From contig NZ_JABAFC010000018.1 of NCBI RefSeq assembly GCF_012843435.1, forward strand, positions 1 to 64,000: a DNA stretch of 64,000 nt, read 5' to 3'. Under the pieces are notes generated by a model, which saw only the letters and a list, made by a program, of their open reading frames with translations, had not been told where the DNA came from and did no database searches. The position numbers and the translations under genes were made by a program. Shown one piece after another: positions 1-9,347 of the stretch (position 1 is its first letter; each line of letters opens with the position of its first letter). The DNA is from Psychrobacillus sp. BL-248-WT-3 (GTDB lineage Bacteria > Bacillota > Bacilli > Bacillales_A > Planococcaceae).

Positions 1-333
1 AGTTAAAAAAATTTTTTTCACTTTAAAATACGTAATGAAACCATTGGTACGACTACATTTTAAGAGGGAGTCGCCGTCTGGCGCTCCCATCAATAAATAG
101 AACAGCTTTAGCATCGATAAAGCGCTAATAAATTAACTCGCATAAACAAAGCAGAAAAACTGTCACCAACCCCAGTTTCACAATCTATTTATGTTTTAAT
201 AGCCATTTGAAAGTTCCTTTTTTAATGTTTACAGTCACTATAAAAAAGAATTGCTATTCAAAATCAACCCATAACTTTAACAAAGCTTTTATAAAATACA
301 AAAGCTCCGTTGCTTGAACGTATAAAATTATAT
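1..333. other. Non-coding left edge
   Basis: No convincing coding sequence is seen. A GC-rich hairpin sits at 66-88 (GGGAG and CGCC arms paired with GGCG and CTCCC) but has no T tail on either strand, so its role is unclear. The rest is AT-rich intergenic DNA. Confidence 0.5.
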
Positions 334-372
334 AAAAGCTCCTATCTCGCAAACACTGAGATAGGAGCTTTT
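334..372 (-). terminator. Intrinsic terminator of the TPP enzyme gene
   Basis: A perfect 15-bp inverted repeat (334-348 with 358-372, 9-nt loop) lies just after the stop codon of the minus-strand gene ending at 380. The arms end in A4/T4 tracts, so on the minus strand the stem runs into T residues. Confidence 0.85.
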
Positions 373-379
373 ATATTAA

Positions 380-2014
380 TTATTTTCCAAAGGATGATAG
401 AAATTTAACTCGATCGCCCATTGGAGGGATACTATTATCTACCAATGAAATCTCTAATACAGCTGGGCCATTCATCTGCAGGAGACTGTTTATGACTTCC
501 TCATTCAAGTCTCCCATTTCCTCTATACGAACACTAGGTATGTTCATAGCCGCTGCCATCGCTGCAATGTTAATCGGCTCTTGCGCAAAGGTTGGATGAA
601 CCCTTTTGTATTGCAGATTGTGTCCGTGGTAAACCATGCCTAAGCGAGCATTGTTCATCACAACAAAGAGCACAGGGATATTGTATTCCTTAGCAGTCAA
701 TATTTCCATTCCATGCATAAAGAAACACCCATCACCGGTGATGGCTACTGTAGGACGATCTGGTTCAGCAAGCTTAGCTCCTATCGCAGACCCTATACCA
801 CTACCCATAGCTCCAAAATGGACATTTATATCAAATGTACTGTATTCAAGGACATCCATGTCATGTATAACGTAAGCCATAAACTCTCCAATATCTATTG
901 TGTATCGGGTAGATGAAGGGAGGAACGACTGTAACTGAAGTAACACATTCTTAGTAGTATAATCTTCATGACTTTGGACATTATCTTTTCTATTAAAGGC
1001 CATTTCTTTCCTTGTTATTCCAAGAGCTTTGAGCTCTTCTATTAATGCAGAAAGGCTCAATTGAATATCACCCAGGATAGGAATATCGATCGGATACTTG
1101 CGATTAAAGACGGTTTCATCAAAATCCATTTGAACCGTAAAGCGCCCATCAGTCAGGCTACCATTATAGTTATTAGTAGCTGTTTCTCCAAGACTGGAAC
1201 CGATGATTAATAGAGATTTTCCATCTCCGTCATTTATAAGACTTGTAGCTTGTTCTGTAGCAGCAAATCCAAATACTCCTGCAGACAATGGATGATCTTG
1301 ACGAACAAAGCCCTTTGCGACAGGCGTTGTCATAATCGGCCACTCGAGCATCTCAGCCAATTCAAATAATAGGTCGACTGAATTTCTAACCCCTTGACCT
1401 ACAAATATATAACCACTTTTTCTTTCGACTAACTCTTTAGCTGCCTGCTTAATCATGTCTAGATTCGGTATAACTTCTTCCCTTACCAAAATAGTTGGAA
1501 TCTCTTCGTTACCACACGGACCTTGTTGAACATCAATAGGCATAGCTATATGTACTGGACCAGGAACACCGGAAACTGCTATTTTGGTAGCCTTTATAAT
1601 TTCCTTTAATAAATTCTTTGAGTCTCTCACTGTTACACTATACTTCGTGACAGAATGATAAATCGGATCCGCATCAAGCTCCTGCGATGCATTCAAGCCT
1701 TCTGTACTTACTGGCACAGCTCCCGTTAAAAATAAAATTGGCAAGTGCTCTCTCATTGCATTAGCTGCACCGGTGACTAAATTAGTACCTCCAGGACCGC
1801 TACTTCCAATACATACACTCAGCTGATCCGAGTATTTCGCATAGGCTGCAGCCATATAGGAGGCAGCACCCTCATGCTTAGTAATTATGGGAGTAATCTC
1901 CGGCATATCATATAATTCATCAAAAAATGCATTTACAGAGCCTGCAGGTATTCCAAAAACGTGTTGTACTCCAATCCCCTTTAAATATTCCAACACAGAA
2001 CGAACAGCTTTCAT
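380..2014 (-). CDS. Thiamine pyrophosphate-dependent enzyme, acetolactate synthase-like
   Basis: 544 aa, the usual length for the ALS/pyruvate oxidase/benzoylformate decarboxylase superfamily. The N-terminal Pyr domain carries the conserved glutamate (E48 in KHEGAA) that activates TPP. A central DHS-like domain follows. The C-terminal PP domain has the cofactor motif starting GDG (427-429) and ending NN (454-455). The ATG has a GGGGGA Shine-Dalgarno. It lies 14 bp after the GGDEF-EAL gene and is probably co-transcribed. Known family reactions are decarboxylation or carboligation of 2-oxo acids. No ilvN-like subunit is adjacent, which argues against a biosynthetic acetolactate synthase. The exact substrate cannot be read from sequence. 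Confidence 0.85.
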   Translation of the reverse strand: MKAVRSVLEYLKGIGVQHVFGIPAGSVNAFFDELYDMPEITPIITKHEGAASYMAAAYAKYSDQLSVCIGSSGPGGTNLVTGAANAMREHLPILFLTGAVPVSTEGLNASQELDADPIYHSVTKYSVTVRDSKNLLKEIIKATKIAVSGVPGPVHIAMPIDVQQGPCGNEEIPTILVREEVIPNLDMIKQAAKELVERKSGYIFVGQGVRNSVDLLFELAEMLEWPIMTTPVAKGFVRQDHPLSAGVFGFAATEQATSLINDGDGKSLLIIGSSLGETATNNYNGSLTDGRFTVQMDFDETVFNRKYPIDIPILGDIQLSLSALIEELKALGITRKEMAFNRKDNVQSHEDYTTKNVLLQLQSFLPSSTRYTIDIGEFMAYVIHDMDVLEYSTFDINVHFGAMGSGIGSAIGAKLAEPDRPTVAITGDGCFFMHGMEILTAKEYNIPVLFVVMNNARLGMVYHGHNLQYKRVHPTFAQEPINIAAMAAAMNIPSVRIEEMGDLNEEVINSLLQMNGPAVLEISLVDNSIPPMGDRVKFLSSFGK

Positions 2015-2028
2015 CCCATTTCCCCCTA

Positions 2029-4767
2029 TTAAATTAAATATTTATCTTTCAATGCACCCGCTTTTAAAGGAACACTAAAGTAATAACCTTGCATTAAATA
2101 GCAGCCCTTTGACAAAAGAAAATCTAATTGTTCCTTTGTTTCGACACCTTCAGCGATTACATTGAGCATGAGATTTTCTGCTAGTGTAATAATTGTATTA
2201 GTAATAGCTGAATTACTATCATCATCTTCTCTAATATCTTGAATGAACGATTTGTCTATTTTCAAAGCATCAATTGGAAAGTTTTTAAGATAGCCTAGCG
2301 AAGAATATCCTGTTCCAAAATCATCTATCGCTATCTTTACACCAATCTCTTTAAGTTGCTCCATCATTTCAACGGTCAAATCTTTATTTTTGATGATTTG
2401 ATTTTCCGTCAATTCTAAGTGCAAGAATTCTGGAGCTAGCTCTATGTCAGATAAAACTCTCTGCACCATTTCTACTAAATCATTTTCTTCAAATTGTCTG
2501 CTGGATAAGTTTACCGAGACACTCATAAAGTCATTTCCTTCTTTATGCCACTCTTTCAACTGCTTACAGGCATTCTCCAGTACCCATTCTCCAATCGGCA
2601 CAATTAGCCCTGTATCCTCTGCAATTGGTATAAAATCTGCAGGAGAAATCATCCCTTTTGTTGGGTGTATCCATCTTAAAAGAGCTTCCACTCCTATTAT
2701 GTCGTTCGTCCTACTATCAATTTGTGGTTGATAATATACATCTAATTCGTTCCGATCAAGCGCCTTATATAGAGCATTTTCTAGCTTAATGCTTTCTAAT
2801 GACCTGGTATTCATCTCCTGTTCAAAGAAGTGGTAGCCCGTACCTGATTTTTCCTTGGATTTGTACATGGCCGCATCTGCATTTTTTATCAGTACTTCCA
2901 CATCCACGCCATCTTTAGGAAACATGCTTATCCCTATGCTTGTCTTAATATAAATTTCATTTCCCATTAATGAAAAAGGTTGCGAGAATATATCGGAAAT
3001 CTGCTCTACAGCATCGAGCACGTCCTTTTTAGATTGAATATTAGGCAAAACAACAGTAAACTCGTCGCCCCCTTGTCGAGATGCAATCGCATCTGTCGGG
3101 ATTACTATTTGAAGACGGTTTGCCACTTCTCTAAGCAACAAGTCTCCATAGCTATGTCCTAAACTATCATTTACTAATTTAAAGCGATCTAAATCTAAGT
3201 ATAAAACTGCTCCTTGTTGTTCCTTATCTTCTAGTATTTTTTTTAACTTATCATTTAACAAGACCCTGTTTGGAAGATCCGTCAAACTATCGTAATAAGC
3301 CAAGTATCTAATCTCTTCCTCCATTTTCTTTCTTTCAGTAATGTCTTTGAACGTTACAACTTTCCCAATAACATTCCCATCTTCTACAATCGAGGAAAGA
3401 ACATATTCTACAGCTAAATTTGTTTTATCTTTCTTACAAAACATTTGCACGGTTTCTCCAAAGGATGAATGTTCAGTCTCTTCGCAAATAACACTAGAAG
3501 ATAACGTACCGATCAGCTCTCCCTTTTCATAACCTAGCATCTTTTCACTAGCTGGATTACAAAACGTGATTCTTCCGCACAAATCTATACCAAAAATCCC
3601 TTCACCCGCAGAGTTTAAGATCAATTCTTTCTCATTACTAAGATGCTGTAGCTCGTGAACAACTCTTTCCAGCTCTGTATTTTTTACACGGATTTCCGAG
3701 GTTCTCTCTTCTATAATGGTTTCCTGCTTGTCCATAAAAAGCATATTAGAAAGACTAGCTGCAGTTGCGTCCACTATGGACTGCGCTAAAAGAATATCAG
3801 ACTCGGAATAGTTTATTTCTTCGTCATCTAAATTTACTACAGCAATTACCCCTAGTACTTCTCCCATCGTCACTAATGGCCACAGATACATTCCCCTTAT
3901 ACCAAACGTTCTACAGGCCTCGTGATTGGGACGATTATCTACAAAAACATTAGGTATCATAATTGCTTTTTTAGTCTGAATGACTTCTTGAATTACGAGA
4001 TCATTTTCATCTACTTCTAAGTTTTCATGGGTTCTTATCCATTCTTCTTCAGTCCAATCACTATTTTGACTGAGACTTGCTGGCTTTATATTCTTATCAG
4101 CCATAGGATCCAATAAATGAACGCCAATATTATAGTTGCCCAATACTTTACCTACATAGAAGAAGCACCGATTAATTACTTCCTGCATGGTTGAACACAT
4201 AGATAGCTCTCGAGTATGATCTAGAAGTAATTGCTTCTCCGCTATTAGGTTCTCTTTTCTAGTAAGATTGGTAGCATTTTGAATAGCAACCCCAGCCATA
4301 TTCACATAGGCCTCTACGGTTTGAATTTCATCCTCCGTCAGGTTCATCGGCGTACCGTAATCGAACAAGAAAACTAGTCCAAAAAGCTCGTTTTCAAAAG
4401 AGATAGGAAGAGCTAGTAAAGATTTTATCTGGAAAGCTTTCACATTCCTTGGATCTGGTCTAGTATCCTTTGATGTATCTGGTATATATATAGTTTTTTG
4501 CGTTTCTATTACTTCTTTAGCAAGCAAGTCATATTCCGTCTCAATCAAATGCATATCTAACGTAAAACCATTAATATATTCGGGTTTCCCTACGAACCCC
4601 CTAAATTGTCCATCCTGCTGTGGCAAATAAATTCCTACAGAATCACATTGAACAATTTCCTCAGATATAGCCTTGATGACTTGCTCCAATACCTCCCTAA
4701 GATCTAGCTTTGTATTGATCAGCTTTGTTATATGGGCTAGACGAGAATATCTCGTTTGCTCTCTCAC
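2029..4767 (-). CDS. GAF-GAF-PAS-GGDEF-EAL c-di-GMP signalling protein
   Basis: 912 aa with no membrane segment seen. Domains in order: GAF about 15-170, GAF about 185-345, a short coiled coil 350-385, PAS about 385-480, GGDEF about 490-650, EAL about 660-912. The diguanylate cyclase motif GGDEF (566-570) and the phosphodiesterase motif EALLRW (694-699) with DDFGTG (815-820) are all intact, so both activities are possible. The RxxD inhibitory site expected just upstream of GGDEF is absent. The two GAF domains and the PAS suggest cytoplasmic sensing of a small molecule or redox state. The start is GTG with GGAGGT 9 nt upstream. Net activity cannot be predicted. Confidence 0.93.
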   Translation of the reverse strand: MREQTRYSRLAHITKLINTKLDLREVLEQVIKAISEEIVQCDSVGIYLPQQDGQFRGFVGKPEYINGFTLDMHLIETEYDLLAKEVIETQKTIYIPDTSKDTRPDPRNVKAFQIKSLLALPISFENELFGLVFLFDYGTPMNLTEDEIQTVEAYVNMAGVAIQNATNLTRKENLIAEKQLLLDHTRELSMCSTMQEVINRCFFYVGKVLGNYNIGVHLLDPMADKNIKPASLSQNSDWTEEEWIRTHENLEVDENDLVIQEVIQTKKAIMIPNVFVDNRPNHEACRTFGIRGMYLWPLVTMGEVLGVIAVVNLDDEEINYSESDILLAQSIVDATAASLSNMLFMDKQETIIEERTSEIRVKNTELERVVHELQHLSNEKELILNSAGEGIFGIDLCGRITFCNPASEKMLGYEKGELIGTLSSSVICEETEHSSFGETVQMFCKKDKTNLAVEYVLSSIVEDGNVIGKVVTFKDITERKKMEEEIRYLAYYDSLTDLPNRVLLNDKLKKILEDKEQQGAVLYLDLDRFKLVNDSLGHSYGDLLLREVANRLQIVIPTDAIASRQGGDEFTVVLPNIQSKKDVLDAVEQISDIFSQPFSLMGNEIYIKTSIGISMFPKDGVDVEVLIKNADAAMYKSKEKSGTGYHFFEQEMNTRSLESIKLENALYKALDRNELDVYYQPQIDSRTNDIIGVEALLRWIHPTKGMISPADFIPIAEDTGLIVPIGEWVLENACKQLKEWHKEGNDFMSVSVNLSSRQFEENDLVEMVQRVLSDIELAPEFLHLELTENQIIKNKDLTVEMMEQLKEIGVKIAIDDFGTGYSSLGYLKNFPIDALKIDKSFIQDIREDDDSNSAITNTIITLAENLMLNVIAEGVETKEQLDFLLSKGCYLMQGYYFSVPLKAGALKDKYLI

Positions 4768-5055
4768 AATAAAGTACCTCCATTTTTAATAATCTATAAA
4801 TCTTTAATATAGATTAATTAATATCTATATTAACACCTTTTTTTGTAAATAAATCTAGTATTTTAGATATGTTTATATAATAAACAAAAAATAATCATTT
4901 TTATATCTTTTTTATCAAAGAGATAAATTTAACTATTAATACTTTCCCTTTTTTCATTAAATTTAAACTAAAAACATAGAACTTAATGCCTATATTATTA
5001 AAATATTTTTATATGCCGGTTTTTCTTCTAACGAAATGGTGTAAAAAAGCACATA
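4768..5055. other. AT-rich intergenic region
   Basis: Very AT-rich DNA upstream of the GGDEF-EAL gene, presumably holding its promoter. No ORF with a ribosome binding site and no clear repeat array are seen. Confidence 0.4.
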
Positions 5056-5325
5056 AAAAGAGACCGGGACAAAAATCTCTTCAAAATACACAATGTAGGT
5101 CGGTTTCCGTTATAGCAGGCGTTTTTGGGGGATCCTTCTTCAATCACCTAGTTGCTCATACTTAGGCTTTAGCTTTGACTGTTCACTCAGTCATGACTTT
5201 CTCGCCAATCAACGAGAATAGAAAATTTTTTATTCGAAATCAGTTTCCTTTAAAAAAAGCAAAGACGTGAAATCAAATTTCTGATTTCACGTCTTTTAAT
5301 TGAGACTAGTAATGTCCCAGGCTTA
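5056..5325. repeat. Putative degenerate dispersed intergenic repeat
   Basis: The segment opens with AGAGACCGGGACA and closes with TGAGACTAGTAATGTCCCAGG, so GAGAC/GGGACA signals bracket both ends in near-inverted arrangement. Inside is GC-richer text (TTTCCGTTATAGCAGGCG, CTAGTTGCTCATACTTAGG) resembling, from memory, intergenic repeats found in many Bacillaceae chromosomes. No coding potential is seen. The livF terminator lies within its right part. No second copy occurs in this window. Confidence 0.4.
5261..5296 (-). terminator. Intrinsic terminator of the first liv operon
   Basis: A 15-bp stem (AAAGACGTGAAATCA, 5261-5275, pairing with 5282-5296) with a 6-nt loop. On the minus strand it is followed by GC and then a T-rich stretch. 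It lies 42 bp past the livF stop. Confidence 0.8.
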
Positions 5326-5337
5326 TAGTAAGCTAGT

Positions 5338-6123
5338 TTACCAAACCATTCGCTGTTTACGTCCAACTCCTTTATTATCTCTATAACCTTTCTCTTTGCC
5401 AATGCCTAAATAATGTTCCTTAACTTCTGTGTTTGATAATAGACTCGCAGCATCACCCTGTAAAACTACTCTACCATTTTCCATTATATATCCGTAGTCA
5501 GCTATCGATAGGGCAATATTGGCATTCTGTTCTACAACTAAGATGGAAGTACCTTCATCTTCATTTATTTGTTTTATATTTTGAAATATTTCCTTGACCA
5601 GTAAGGGTGCTATTCCTAACGATGGTTCATCTAATAGCAGTAGCTTTGGCTTTGCCATGATTCCTCTTCCTATTGCGAGCATTTGCTGCTCTCCCCCCGA
5701 AAGGAAACCCGCTTTACGGGAAGCTAAAGGTTTTAGCTTTGGAAAATACCCATAGATTTTCTCTATATCTTTTTTTATATTTGAACGATCCTTTCGAGTG
5801 AATGCCCCAGCTGTTAGATTCTCCTCAACCGTCAAGTCCTTAAAAACTCGTCTACCCTCCATGCATAAGAAAATGCCTTTCCTTACAATCACATCAGTAG
5901 TTAGTCCCTTCAATGACTTGCCTTCAAATTCAATCGTTCCATCAGTTAGCTGTCCATCTTCCGCATAAAGTAAACCTGAAATCGCTTTAAGCGTCGTAGA
6001 CTTCCCTGCACCGTTACTGCCTAAAAGAGCTACGATGTCTCCATTCGGAACATTAAGAGTCGTTCCCTTTAAAGCTAAAATAATTTTTGAGTATACTGCT
6101 TCTACATTATTTACCTTTAGCAT
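5338..6123 (-). CDS. livF: Branched-chain-type ABC transporter ATPase, LivF family
   Basis: 261 aa cytoplasmic ATPase. The Walker A is GSNGAGKST (35-43). The signature is LSGGEQQ near 140 and the Walker B LLLLDEPS near 163, followed by the family's H-loop region, here in VVEQNANIALS form. It is the last gene of the operon livG, acyl-CoA synthetase, livH, livM, binding protein, livF. The ATG has GAGGAG 5 nt upstream. The C-terminus carries about 20 extra basic residues beyond the usual YLG end. Substrate specificity is set by the binding protein. The embedded acyl-CoA synthetase suggests an organic acid rather than an amino acid. Confidence 0.9.
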   Translation of the reverse strand: MLKVNNVEAVYSKIILALKGTTLNVPNGDIVALLGSNGAGKSTTLKAISGLLYAEDGQLTDGTIEFEGKSLKGLTTDVIVRKGIFLCMEGRRVFKDLTVEENLTAGAFTRKDRSNIKKDIEKIYGYFPKLKPLASRKAGFLSGGEQQMLAIGRGIMAKPKLLLLDEPSLGIAPLLVKEIFQNIKQINEDEGTSILVVEQNANIALSIADYGYIMENGRVVLQGDAASLLSNTEVKEHYLGIGKEKGYRDNKGVGRKQRMVW

Positions 6124-6143
6124 GCCAGCTCCTCATTTCCACT

Positions 6144-7358
6144 TTAGTCCTTATAGCTAAAGTAATCTGTTAAAGGCTCCCATTTGCCGCCCTTCACTAT
6201 GCCTAGACGAGTCTGCTCCGTGCCTGTATGGTTGTCTGCACTGAAGCTTACCGGTGCTCCAAGTCCGCCAAGGTCAAAGTTATTTAAAGATTCAAGACCT
6301 GATCTAATCTCTTCTCCTGTAATATCACCGTCCGGATGTTTTTTAGCCGCTTCTTCTATACCAGCAACCATAATTTTAGCAGCCGACCATCCTTGGATAA
6401 ATTTCTGATTGATATCTTCTAGTGTTTTTCCCTCACCTTTTAAATATTCCTCTACCTCAGCCATTCCTGGTTGATCCTCGTATGGTAAAGCATGCGATAG
6501 AATACCAATATAGCCCTCCGCTACATCTTCCCCTACTATTGTAATAACTCCTTCACCAGAGGCCCAGTTTAACCCTATAAATTGGGTATCTATGTTCAGT
6601 GTATTAGCATCTCTAAGAATTGTAGCTGTTGCGCCCCAAGTTTCTTGGATAATTGCATAATCTGGATTTTTCTTCTCCATATTCAATAACTGAGATTGTG
6701 CTTCGGTAGCCTGCACATCAACAATTTGCTCATCTACAACCTTAATACCAATTTCAGCCGCGTACGCTTTAATATCCTCGATTGGAGAACGCCCAAACGC
6801 TGTATCGTTATACAATAATGCTACCGTTGGATCAGAGCCTTTATGGTTATCCTTAATCCACTTTAATACAGTTCTCCCTTGATCGGAGTATGAAGCAGCC
6901 ACCAAAAAGTTATAAGGACTCTCCTCTAAGTTTTTTAGATTCTCAGAATACGATGCAGAGAAAAAAGGAAGCTTATCGCTAGCCACTTGCTGACGTAATG
7001 CCTCTGTGTCTCCCGTTCCCCAGCCAAGTACAGCAGCAACTTTTTCTTTATCTCGCAGCTCTTGGTAAATCTTTTGGGCTTCTGGAATAGAATAAGCGTA
7101 GTCCTTTCCATTCAAAACCAAATCTACGCCTTCTATTTCTCCTTTATCTTTAGCATATTTGAAATACGCTTTTTCTCCCTCTGCGTAAGGTGTTCCAACG
7201 TCTCCAGTACCGCCAGTTATATCATATAGTCCACCAACAACCACTTTTCTCGAGCCATCACTGCCTTCAGATGTACCTTCCTCTGAACAAGCCCCTAGTA
7301 ATAACACGAAAAGAATCCCCAATATTTTGTATACAAAATTATTTTTTCTCAACTTCAT
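6144..7358 (-). CDS. Liv-type ABC transporter substrate-binding lipoprotein
   Basis: 404 aa from the ATG at 7358, which has AGGGGAGT 4 nt upstream; longer readings to 7415 lack such a site and would overlap livM. A signal peptide ends in the lipobox LLGAC, with C24 as the lipidated cysteine, so it should be anchored outside the membrane. The mature part is a type 1 periplasmic-binding fold (VVGGLYDITG near the start, then VAAVLGWGTGD). It is distant from the second binding protein of this window (56416-57570) and so probably binds a different ligand. Together with livHMGF and the acyl-CoA synthetase it forms one uptake and activation unit. Confidence 0.88.
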   Translation of the reverse strand: MKLRKNNFVYKILGILFVLLLGACSEEGTSEGSDGSRKVVVGGLYDITGGTGDVGTPYAEGEKAYFKYAKDKGEIEGVDLVLNGKDYAYSIPEAQKIYQELRDKEKVAAVLGWGTGDTEALRQQVASDKLPFFSASYSENLKNLEESPYNFLVAASYSDQGRTVLKWIKDNHKGSDPTVALLYNDTAFGRSPIEDIKAYAAEIGIKVVDEQIVDVQATEAQSQLLNMEKKNPDYAIIQETWGATATILRDANTLNIDTQFIGLNWASGEGVITIVGEDVAEGYIGILSHALPYEDQPGMAEVEEYLKGEGKTLEDINQKFIQGWSAAKIMVAGIEEAAKKHPDGDITGEEIRSGLESLNNFDLGGLGAPVSFSADNHTGTEQTRLGIVKGGKWEPLTDYFSYKD

Positions 7359-7396
7359 CAACACTCCCCTTGTTTCTAATAGAAAACGAAAACTAG

Positions 7397-8458
7397 TTAA
7401 TAAGAAAACGGCCAAAGCTTAAAGTACTTCTTAAAATTGAGCCAAATATGTGCGAGTCCTCCTGGTTCAAAGATTAAAAATAAAATAATGACAGCTCCAA
7501 AAACAAAATCCTTAAAAGCTGAAAACAACTGATAGAAGTCTGGCATAAAAGCTGCCAAAAGATCAACGAAGGAACCTAGCAGTACAGGTAACAATGTTAT
7601 AAAAGCTGCTCCTAGAATAGAACCAAATACACTTCCTAAGCCACCTATCAAAATCATTGCTAGGTACTCGATAGATACATGAAAGTTGTATAGTTCTGGA
7701 CTCACAATCATTGTGTAATGTGCGAGTAAAGCTCCAGATATACCGACAAAAAACGAGCTAATAACAAATGCCATTACTTTATATTTGAATAGATTGATCC
7801 CCATTATTTGTGCAGCTATATCTCTGTCTCGGACAGCCAAAAAGGCTCTTCCAGTTCTTGTTCTCAATAGATTAGTAGCATACAAGACGGTAAGTAACAA
7901 AATAATGACACATAAATAATAATATTGTGTATTACTCGTTAAAGAAACGTCTCCAACCTTTGGACGATTCAATACCATTCCAGCAGTACCACCTGTTAAA
8001 CTATCCCATCGACTAATGACAAACAAAATGATAACTTGCGCAGCTAAAGTAGCAATAGCCAAGTACAAACCCTTTAGTCTCAAGGAAGGAACACCGAACA
8101 AGCCCCCTATTAAAGCTGTAACGATTCCAGCCAACGGTAAAGAAATCCAGAAGCTTAATCCATAGGTGGAAGTTAGAATTGCTGAGGTATATCCACCTAC
8201 ACCTAAAAAGGCGCCGACTCCAATCGATATTTGCCCAGTAAAACCCGTCAGTATGTTAAGTCCGATTGCCCCAATCGCTGAAATAGAACAGAGGGTGAGA
8301 AGGCCAATCCAATAATTAGTAGTAACTAATGGCAGCAAGAGAACCATGGCTACTATTAACAAACCTTTAATCTTGCCAGAGGTTGTTCCAAACATTTTTG
8401 CATCGTCTAAATAAGAAGTTTTATAATTACCACTTTCTCTAACAAACAGATTCCTCAT
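7397..8458 (-). CDS. livM: Liv-type ABC permease, LivM family
   Basis: 353 aa from the ATG at 8458, which lies 4 bp after the livH stop and has GAGAGGGTG upstream; an upstream in-frame start at 8491 would overlap livH by 29 bp. The protein is very hydrophobic, with about 8-10 membrane segments. It has the LivM signatures LNILTGFTGQISIGVGAFLGVG and IEYLAMILIGGLGSVFGSILGAAF in shortened form. It pairs with LivH to form the translocation channel. Confidence 0.9.
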   Translation of the reverse strand: MRNLFVRESGNYKTSYLDDAKMFGTTSGKIKGLLIVAMVLLLPLVTTNYWIGLLTLCSISAIGAIGLNILTGFTGQISIGVGAFLGVGGYTSAILTSTYGLSFWISLPLAGIVTALIGGLFGVPSLRLKGLYLAIATLAAQVIILFVISRWDSLTGGTAGMVLNRPKVGDVSLTSNTQYYYLCVIILLLTVLYATNLLRTRTGRAFLAVRDRDIAAQIMGINLFKYKVMAFVISSFFVGISGALLAHYTMIVSPELYNFHVSIEYLAMILIGGLGSVFGSILGAAFITLLPVLLGSFVDLLAAFMPDFYQLFSAFKDFVFGAVIILFLIFEPGGLAHIWLNFKKYFKLWPFSY

Positions 8459-8462
8459 AGGT

Positions 8463-9347
8463 TCACACCCTCTCAATTGTTCTACTACCAAATAGTCCGT
8501 ATGGTTTTAACATTAAGATGAGTAAAACCACTATGAATGGAACAACCTCCTTTAAGCCTCCCCCTACAAGTGGATCTATATATCCACCTGCCATGTTTTG
8601 GAGAATACCAATTATAAATCCACCTACAATTGCTCCAAGAACACTATCTAATCCACCTAAAATTACGACCGGCAGAACGGTCAAACCAATTGCAGACATA
8701 GTAGGACTTAAACCGTTGATATTTCCTAATAATATCCCGCCTACCGCTGCTACGACAGCAGCAATAGTCCAAGTTGCTGCATAAACATACTTCACACTGA
8801 TGCCCATGGACATCGCAGCCTGACGATCATCTGCCACTGCTCGCATAGCAATCCCCATTTTTGAAAACTTGAACAGCAACAAGAATATGGTGAGCAGTGT
8901 TATGACAATTACAAATGACCAAAGATATACAGGACTAATAATAATTCCTGATATATTTATAGGAGTTGTTGGGAATATTTTAGGAAACATTCTTGTTTGG
9001 TGACCCCAAATCATATGAACGGCTCCCCCTAGTAAGCTAGAAAGTCCAATTGTCGCCATAATGACAGATACTACTGGTGCATTTTGAATAGGGCGGATAA
9101 CTAATCTTTCCACGATTAACCCCAAAATGGCACTGAATATAAGGGTAATTAACAAGGCAATAAAGAAAGGGATACGGTAAGCAGTCATCAAAACTAAACA
9201 AATATAGGGGCCAACAATAACAAACTCTCCATTTGCCAAATTCAGTGCACCACTTGCCCGATAAATTAATACAAACCCTAATGCCACTAGACCATAGATA
9301 CTACCTACTACCACTCCCGTGACAAGCATTTGAAGAAAGAATGTCAT
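8463..9347 (-). CDS. livH: Liv-type ABC permease, LivH family
   Basis: 294 aa, the usual family length. The N-terminus has GSIYGLVALGFVLIYRASG and LNLANGEF, typical of LivH. Several membrane helices and the C-terminal ILGGLDSVLGAIVGGF block follow. The ATG overlaps the TGA of the acyl-CoA synthetase gene (ATGA), with AGGAGGTGAC just upstream, so the two are translationally coupled. It is the inner-membrane partner of LivM. Confidence 0.92.
   Translation of the reverse strand: MTFFLQMLVTGVVVGSIYGLVALGFVLIYRASGALNLANGEFVIVGPYICLVLMTAYRIPFFIALLITLIFSAILGLIVERLVIRPIQNAPVVSVIMATIGLSSLLGGAVHMIWGHQTRMFPKIFPTTPINISGIIISPVYLWSFVIVITLLTIFLLLFKFSKMGIAMRAVADDRQAAMSMGISVKYVYAATWTIAAVVAAVGGILLGNINGLSPTMSAIGLTVLPVVILGGLDSVLGAIVGGFIIGILQNMAGGYIDPLVGGGLKEVVPFIVVLLILMLKPYGLFGSRTIERV

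Noticed and set aside
4768-5055. Replication origin in AT-rich DNA
   Set aside because: No DnaA box cluster, iterons or dnaA/dnaN neighbours.
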